From Bacteroidales bacterium (GTDB taxonomy: Bacteria; Bacteroidota; Bacteroidia; Bacteroidales; VadinHA17): a stretch of 38,647 nt of DNA. The DNA lies in the NCBI GenBank assembly GCA_021163295.1, contig JAGGXD010000224.1, positions 1 through 38,647 of the forward strand, read 5' to 3'. Of the stretch, positions 34,601 to 38,647 are shown in pieces. The notes beneath the pieces were generated by a model. It was not told the origin of the DNA and did no database searches. It saw nothing but the letters and a program-made list of their open reading frames with translations. Made by a program: the position numbers and the translations under genes. The number at the start of each line of letters is the position of its first letter. Within the stretch, counting starts at the first letter, position 1.

Positions 34601-37600
34601 GAACAATTTGTAATTACTGCAATACCAGAAGTTACAGAAACAAATACAATAACTTTCCAGTCTGCATCAGGAGACAGCATGGATGTTATTCTGCAATTTG
34701 ATGCCACTGCCAGTGAAAACTATACTGTAAAAATGGATAGCTGCAGTTTTATCACTTTCCAAAATATGACAATTAAAGCTTTGGATATTACTTACGCAAG
34801 AGTTATTGAATTTGCCGGAGGCGCTTCAAATAATACACTGAGTAATAATGTTCTTGAGGGTCTTGGCACTACAAATGCAGTCGTCTATTCTATTGGTGAT
34901 CAGGACAATAGCAATCTATTTGAGTATAACCTTATAATTGGTGGAAAAATCGGAATCCAGATGTTCGGAGAAAGTGCTTCACTACTTGAGTCGGGAACTG
35001 AAATTACAGGCAATGTTTTCGAAAACCAGTTTAGTGGATCTATTCTGCTTAAATTTAATAACGCACCGCTTGTTTTGAATAACCAGATGATTCATAATGA
35101 ATTAATAAAGGACATATGGGCAGGAATATATCTTGACGAATGTTCAGGAACCGGGAGTAACCTGGGACTGATAGCTAATAATGTTATTGCTTTTAATACC
35201 GAAACAATGTCAGCAGGAATTATCCTTGAAGGGTCTTCATATCAGAAAGTTTACCATAACAGTGTAAATGTCTATGGATCTACTGAAAATAGTCGTGCCT
35301 TTAACCAACAAGAGGGTGGATCAAATAATATTTTAACAAATAATATTTTCAACAACCTGTCAGGGGGTTTGGTAATATATACCAAAGATATTAATAGTTT
35401 TACCAGTGATTACAACAACTTTTACTCTTCCGGCGACCGGTTTATTTATTACGGAGTTACCATTACCGAATTTTATTGGATAAATGACCTGGCAACCTGG
35501 CAAACTGATTATTCAAAGGATCTTAATTCATATTCGGTTGATCCGAAATTTGTTTCCGACACCAATCTCCTTCCCTCCAGTATTACGCTTGATGGTTCCG
35601 GTGAAGCATTGGCTGAGGTTACTGAAGATTTTGCCGGCAATCAGAGAGATCCGGTTAATCCGGATATCGGGGCATATGAATTCTATGGTTGCACAAATTC
35701 AGGGACTTTTTCAATAGGACCTTCGGGTGCTGATTATTTAACTTTCGGCGAAGCGGTTGAATCACTTCAGACATGCTGGGCCGATGGACCGATTATTTTT
35801 AATGTGCAGTCAGGAACCTATAACGAACAGTTGATTTTTACGGAAGTACCCGGAGCATCAGAAACCAATACTATTACATTCCAGTCAGTTTCAGGTGACA
35901 GTACAGATGTAATTCTTACCTGGGCATCAACAAGTGCGGACACTAATTATACGGTTAAACTTGATGGGGCTGATTATATCAGTTTTAAAAACCTGACACT
36001 CCAGGCTACCGGGAATGATTATGCAAACGTTATTGGAATTTTGAACGGAGCTTCAAACAACCAGTTCCATAATAACAGGTTTATAGGGGTAAATACAACA
36101 GATCCTTCAAACACTAATGGAGCTTTGGTTTTCTCACCCTATGGAAGCGCAAATGATACAAACACTGTCTTTAATGAAAATCTGTTTTTATCAGGTTCGT
36201 ATGGAATTTATCTTAGTGGGAGTTATTCATACCTTGAAAAGAATAATCAGATAACCGGGAACAGGTTTGAAGATCAGGTATCTTACGGTATGTACCTGTA
36301 TTATCAGGACAGCGCTTTAATTTCCATGAATGAAATATCCAATACACTCTCGGATAAAGATTATTATGGGATATATTTGCACGGAATTAATTCGCAGATT
36401 AATAAAAACAAAATCAATCTGAATAATATACACTATAGATGTATCGGAATCGATATTAACGGGCCATATCCATATACAAAACCAAATTTCTTAAATAATA
36501 ATTTCATTCATATCAGTACAAACAGCTCTCAAGGTGTAATCGGTATAGAACTTAGTAGTTGTTGTAATTCATATTATAATAGTATTAATATAACCGGTGA
36601 TGACACAGGTAGTTACGCGATCTTATTACCAACAGCCAGCCAGTCATGTGTACTGAAAAATAATATTTCTGTTAATAATGCCGGAGGTTACTCAATAGGT
36701 TATTCAGACGATTCTTCTGATAATGTATCAAGTGATTACAATGATCTTTATTCAAACGGAGATTATCTTGGTAAATACAATAGTACAAATCTGGTTGACC
36801 TTGCGGAATGGATTACTGCAACAACATTTGATTCAAACTCGGTTTCTGTTGATCCTGTATTTTTATCCAATTCAGATCTGCATACAAACAATCCTGTTAT
36901 TAATGGAGCAGGAACTCCCATTACAGAAGTTACCGATGATATAGATGGTGAACCCAGGGATGTCACAAAACCGGATATCGGAGCTGATGAATTTACTCAA
37001 TCAATTTATGTACTTGAAAATGAAATTATAAATGCCTGTGCATATGACACTGTAACACTGGATGCCGGAAACGGGTATGACAGCTATTCATGGTCTAATA
37101 GTGCCGCTACCCGTTTTGCAGACGTTGATACAACAGGGATTGGACTGGACAGTGTAAAACTGGTTTCAACCGTAACACTTGGCGGACAGGAATACAAAGA
37201 TTCCCTTTGGGTCTCCTTCCATAAACCGGTTGCTGTAACATTTGATGTTGATACATGTGAGTATAATTATGTTCATTTGAAAGCATCCGGTGGAGTATCC
37301 TACCATTGGGAACCTTATGCAAATAACCCGGATACCTGCTGTCCCACAGTTCCTTTAAACAATACAATCCTGAATAATATAGTTACCGTATATGACGAAT
37401 ATGGATGCTATGATACTGATACTGCAATAGTTACACCATACAGCAAACCTTTGCAACCTGTAATTCAGTTCTCTGCCGACAGCCTGGTAAGTTCTGTAAC
37501 AGGTACAACCTACGACTGGTTTTTGAACAGCAACATAACAGAAGACACTATACAAGCAATATTACCACAGGAATCGGGTAATTACCAGGTAATTGTTTAT

Positions 37601-37918
37601 AACGGAGGGTGTCCGTCAGACAGTTCTGACAGTTATAATTATGTTGTTGGAATCCAAGATCTTGAAGGCAACCCGGAAATTACTCTTTATCCCAACCCAA
37701 CTGATGGTAAGTTATTTATGAGTTTTGAGAAACCATTTAAAGATCTTAGGTTATCTGTAATAAACATTGAAGGTCAGGTAGTCCTTTCCAGGTTACTTAA
37801 AGATGTTCCAAAAGGTTTCACAACTGAAATTAATCTTGGAGATGTTCCATCAGGGATATATTTTGTAAAATTCACCAATAAAATAATATCAAGAACCGCA
37901 AGGATTATTGTGCGGTAA
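28613..37918 (+). CDS. giant modular T9SS-secreted surface protein (adhesin-like)
   Basis: 3101 residues. A signal peptide ends near FNGFSQ (residue 32). Residues about 35-390 are a right-handed parallel beta-helix (polymorphic outer-membrane/pectate-lyase type), closing with RNDMGASHI. Three CARDB-like beta domains follow (about 392-720), each with AIDWEVDGTPQTTFNW-like strands. Five tandem modules of about 390-430 residues come next, each a new beta-helix that starts like SGTYSIGPS and ends like DIDGEPRDVTKPDIGADEF. After Ig/PKD-like domains, a type A T9SS sorting domain occupies residues 3022-3101 (ITLYPNPTDGK ... VPSGIYFVKF). It should cross the outer membrane by T9SS and be anchored or released after its C-terminus is cut. 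The ligand is unknown; carbohydrate binding or cleavage is possible for beta-helices. Confidence 0.92.
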   Translation: MNITKSSVSFLSKIIKVLLVIILALPFNGFSQSVIYVKHDAGGSDNGTSWTDAYTSLQSALDDAASGDSIWVAAGTYKPSKDKTGNNSPADNRTKTFQLVDSVSLFGGFAGTETNFEERDWKTNETILSGDIGTIDDISDNCYNVVRGIDHSSIDGFTITLGNANGPTANETNMGGGILNKNVSNVKILNCIFKNNKGIQGAGVANFYCSDTLLFSNCIFLSDSAGCGGAIGNWDNKAIIEKCVFEDNKADIGNHTPDWGMGSAIYNWGSGSTSEVINSTFLNNESTISNSGAIHDRGVHSTVKNSIFLDNPPNDFYSVGTVSYTLTNQSGYEGNNGNIAGDPLLYETGEGEYELNWASPCIDAGDPDPAYNDPDASRNDMGASHIISSPQVDALISVIDTPLQSFVYGNYDVFVTMVNLGTDPLTSAAIDWEVDGTPQTTFNWTGNLAGADTTNSFTIGNYSFDQGDHNIKVWTSIASDEFHGNDTLDKEVYASAHMDAGIVSLDDPDTLCSFEPSTDLYVSFKNYDTDSTLTNVDIGWTVDGAAQTTYNWSDSLAPGDTRDSILFESFSFSRGKHNFKIWTENPNGHSDDNCDNDTLEITIYSRAYDIGVSTLYTPTNPDTTGNQQEVNVAIKNFSQDSVITSARIDWDVDGTPQVHYDWTGSLSPGEISDSIMIGKYDLPAKDTLDFKIWTEAPNGDTDDYHGNDTLLKEIIVANPLCDTFTIGATGDFLTFQKAIDSLVNGGGVCGPVVFMVETGTYNEQITIPEIPGTSENYTITFQSATGDSTDVTLSNTGGGYTVTLDGADYIIFKNMTISTDASGTVIEFKNEANYNSIMNCRILGEAGSSSLIYVNYQNINNIFFGNRIVNGTKGIHFYNGNSTITGTEIKENVFENQSAEAIHLWEVKGANIIGNTITSNSSISGIYFYRCEDNFTIEKNKILLSGGGTGIYFYYGTNNTGIPDNIANNFIYVNASDDSHYGIYVESNSRDINFFNNNINITGNATGSCNVNILPIQYSTVKIKNNILVNKAGGRAISYYSNNSNFASDYNCFYSNGTYLINNEKTLEEHQSSSGQDMHSFSVDPQFVSDSDLHTFSPYLNNQGTLIAEITTDIDGESRNGTNPDIGADEYDPKPPLSGTYSIGPSDLFKTFNDAVDSLISVGVGGPVIFEAEDGTYNEQVTIPWIANSSETNTITFKSVSEDSTKVILTYAATGENDNYTLKLDKAEYITFRDITLEATGAEYARIVEIGYRTHNNTFSNNRLLGVLNKSELVYSYNSGDTCNVFNNNLFSNGIRGINMTSGYITYGPAISGNEFIDQTGEAIYLSSYKNPIILSNYIYSNYTSTSIFLDNNRDRVEIGKNNILLPNGGKGIELKSGQWITTSDTSLIYNNFIYLNATNTGNPEYGICLNMNYLGAKIIFNTIHITGDNSSSACLYHIYSTYIDFRNNNLVNKAYGLAIGNSYNLSISNFNNLFSNGTKLTTYSADLEHWQTTYNKDINSVSVDPYFVVDTSQHILNPVLKGAGIPFVEVTQDLDGDIRDALNPDIGADEFTVCDSPISGTFTIGGTTPDYETMNDAVEKLVCCGVNGPVTFNIATDTLTEQISIQEIPGASGTNTITFQSETGDSSDVLITFTPVNTKLNYTIRLDGADFITFKNLSISSGENWGSAVRLYNEATNNQFVNNKFFYEGTMTSSDENAFIYTSGSLDSNNVFDSNLFENGSIGIYMDGSAASDSIAGIQIKNNIFAEMVRRGVYLQKHKNLNISGNQFEILNSTYSFGLCITNSTGLIYNNFIQLETTHTGNGIYLYNCSSIPVLHNTIMITGNSPSYSRSLYYNTPTNREIKNNIFVNLAYGRVIACDTANFASDYNLLYTNGTRLVENWANLSDWQVASGRDQHSVSRKPQFLADTNLHTTDPWMNNWGTPIAEVTTDIDGEARDAVTPDVGADEFDGIMPFEGEYTIGATGDFESFTEAVDTITPVGISGPVTFKVESGTYNEQFVITAIPEVTETNTITFQSASGDSMDVILQFDATASENYTVKMDSCSFITFQNMTIKALDITYARVIEFAGGASNNTLSNNVLEGLGTTNAVVYSIGDQDNSNLFEYNLIIGGKIGIQMFGESASLLESGTEITGNVFENQFSGSILLKFNNAPLVLNNQMIHNELIKDIWAGIYLDECSGTGSNLGLIANNVIAFNTETMSAGIILEGSSYQKVYHNSVNVYGSTENSRAFNQQEGGSNNILTNNIFNNLSGGLVIYTKDINSFTSDYNNFYSSGDRFIYYGVTITEFYWINDLATWQTDYSKDLNSYSVDPKFVSDTNLLPSSITLDGSGEALAEVTEDFAGNQRDPVNPDIGAYEFYGCTNSGTFSIGPSGADYLTFGEAVESLQTCWADGPIIFNVQSGTYNEQLIFTEVPGASETNTITFQSVSGDSTDVILTWASTSADTNYTVKLDGADYISFKNLTLQATGNDYANVIGILNGASNNQFHNNRFIGVNTTDPSNTNGALVFSPYGSANDTNTVFNENLFLSGSYGIYLSGSYSYLEKNNQITGNRFEDQVSYGMYLYYQDSALISMNEISNTLSDKDYYGIYLHGINSQINKNKINLNNIHYRCIGIDINGPYPYTKPNFLNNNFIHISTNSSQGVIGIELSSCCNSYYNSINITGDDTGSYAILLPTASQSCVLKNNISVNNAGGYSIGYSDDSSDNVSSDYNDLYSNGDYLGKYNSTNLVDLAEWITATTFDSNSVSVDPVFLSNSDLHTNNPVINGAGTPITEVTDDIDGEPRDVTKPDIGADEFTQSIYVLENEIINACAYDTVTLDAGNGYDSYSWSNSAATRFADVDTTGIGLDSVKLVSTVTLGGQEYKDSLWVSFHKPVAVTFDVDTCEYNYVHLKASGGVSYHWEPYANNPDTCCPTVPLNNTILNNIVTVYDEYGCYDTDTAIVTPYSKPLQPVIQFSADSLVSSVTGTTYDWFLNSNITEDTIQAILPQESGNYQVIVYNGGCPSDSSDSYNYVVGIQDLEGNPEITLYPNPTDGKLFMSFEKPFKDLRLSVINIEGQVVLSRLLKDVPKGFTTEINLGDVPSGIYFVKFTNKIISRTARIIVR
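30773..36994 (+). repeat. five tandem ~1.2 kb coding modules in the surface protein
   Basis: Modules at 30773-32005, 32021-33268, 33290-34459, 34478-35683 and 35699-36994. Each has the order FTIG-type start, GTYNEQ (TDTLTEQ in the third), NTITFQS-type strand, DGAD(Y/F)I(T/S)FKN, Asn-rich beta-helix rungs, SDYN or similar, SVDP-F, then GADEF (GADEY or GAYEF in two). Protein similarity is clear but the DNA copies are well diverged, so the duplications are old. Confidence 0.9.
37676..37915 (+). other. T9SS type A C-terminal sorting domain
   Basis: Residues 3022-3101. Standard pattern: LYPNPTDG, then LRLSVINIEGQVVLS, INLGDVPSGIYFVKF and the basic ending SRTARIIVR. It directs export by T9SS. Confidence 0.92.
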
Positions 37919-38024
37919 ATCATGATAAAAATCCTGTTTAATGATCCGGGAATTCATGTAATTTACATTTTCTGTAAAAACAGGTCTAAAACGAAATATT
38001 GAAAATCATTAAAAAATAAAAACT

Positions 38025-38647
38025 ATGTCACAAGAAATCTTCCAGGTACCGGTTGCAGTAAATGAACCGGTAAAAAGTTATGCTCCCGGAAGCCCGGAAA
38101 AAGCAGAATTAAAAAAAGTTTTGGACGAACTTATGTCTAAAGAGGTTGAACTCCCTATGATAATTGATGGCAAAGAAGTTAAATCAGGGAAAAAGGTTGC
38201 AATCCATCCTCCACACAACCTAAATCACACTCTCGGCTATTATTACCAGGGCGATGAAACTCATGTTAAAATGGCAATTGATGCTGCATTAAAAGCTAAG
38301 AAAAAATGGGTTGAAATGGAATGGAAGCATCGTGCTTCAATATTTCTCAGAATTGCAAATCTGCTTGCGGGTCCATATCGTGCAAAAATCAATGCAGCGA
38401 CAATGCTTGCTCAATCAAAGACAGCTTTCCAGGCAGAGATTGATGCTGCGTGTGAATTAATTGATTTTTTCAGGTTTAATGTTCAGTACATGACTGAGAT
38501 TTACAGTCAGCAACCAAAATCCACCTCTGAAATGTGGAACCGTCTGGAACAAAGACCTCTGGAGGGATTTATTTTTGCATTAACACCTTTTAATTTCACA
38601 TCTATTGCAGGTAATCTGCCAACAGCCCCGGCACTTATGGGAAATAC
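38025..38647 (+). CDS. pruA: L-glutamate gamma-semialdehyde (1-pyrroline-5-carboxylate) dehydrogenase, 3' partial
   Basis: The first 207 residues are visible and the frame runs off the window. The enzyme oxidises glutamate semialdehyde to glutamate with NAD+ in proline breakdown. Recognisable parts are an N-terminus like that of mitochondrial-type P5C dehydrogenases (SYAPGSPEKAELKKVLDEL, abridged), IDGKEVKSGKKVAIHPPHN, AQSKTAFQAEIDAACELIDF (abridged; about 146-165) and ALTPFNFTSIAGNLPTAPAL (about 186-205), the start of the NAD-binding region. The catalytic Cys and Glu lie beyond the window. No proline dehydrogenase is visible on the left side. Confidence 0.93.
   Translation, partial: MSQEIFQVPVAVNEPVKSYAPGSPEKAELKKVLDELMSKEVELPMIIDGKEVKSGKKVAIHPPHNLNHTLGYYYQGDETHVKMAIDAALKAKKKWVEMEWKHRASIFLRIANLLAGPYRAKINAATMLAQSKTAFQAEIDAACELIDFFRFNVQYMTEIYSQQPKSTSEMWNRLEQRPLEGFIFALTPFNFTSIAGNLPTAPALMGN

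Noticed and set aside
37919-38024. A terminator after the giant surface protein gene
   Set aside because: Only a tiny CTGT/ACAG stem near 37973-37984 was found, without a clear T-run, so no terminator is called.

Overview
The window is AT-rich DNA from a bacterium of the phylum Bacteroidota, most likely a marine or salt-tolerant Bacteroidia. Four things point there: promoters of the phylum's type (TTTG about 20 bases upstream of TAnnTTTG), type IX secretion (T9SS) genes including a C-terminal sorting domain, PD40/OmpA envelope proteins, and sodium bioenergetics (Na+-NQR with ApbE, plus an NhaC antiporter). No rRNA, tRNA, CRISPR array, prophage or transposase was seen.

Layout. 1-4500: three tandem paralogous envelope proteins (TPR plus PD40 propeller) with different C-terminal ends: OmpA-like (5' cut by the window edge), none, and SPOR. 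4682-9579: housekeeping genes: a GNAT acetyltransferase, an HsdR-N/PD-(D/E)xK protein divergent from amn and holA, a rhomboid protease, gmhB and a YqgE/AlgH protein. 9794-13854: a Wzc-type tyrosine autokinase with a Tyr-Gly tail, then nhaC. 13906-19002 (minus): PqqD-like protein, HPr-kinase-like protein, S24/S26 peptidase, ABC exporter, nucleotidyltransferase and, last, a 54-residue peptide gene absent from ordinary gene calls, with its own promoter. 19130-26970: a small Cys-rich membrane protein, apbE, and nqrFEDCBA on the minus strand, the nqr operon being interrupted between nqrE and nqrF by a four-helix-bundle gene with terminal inverted repeats. 27166-37918: a T9SS plug-type protein followed by a 3101-residue modular surface protein with a T9SS sorting domain. 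38025-end: the start of a P5C dehydrogenase gene.

How the genes fit together. NqrA-F pumps Na+ during NADH:quinone oxidation and ApbE attaches FMN to NqrB and NqrC; NhaC could use the Na+ gradient. The plug-type protein and the giant adhesin belong to T9SS export. The PqqD/HPrK/peptidase/ABC/nucleotidyltransferase/peptide set resembles the accessory half of lasso-type RiPP clusters but has no lasso cyclase (C) or B2 protease. It is the best candidate here for an undescribed system.

Intergenic regions are unusually rich in short repeats: heptamer tandems, AACTTTCAACTTT-type arrays, two copies of a 17-base-class palindrome and several pairs of longer repeats. Many of them run into gene starts or stops.
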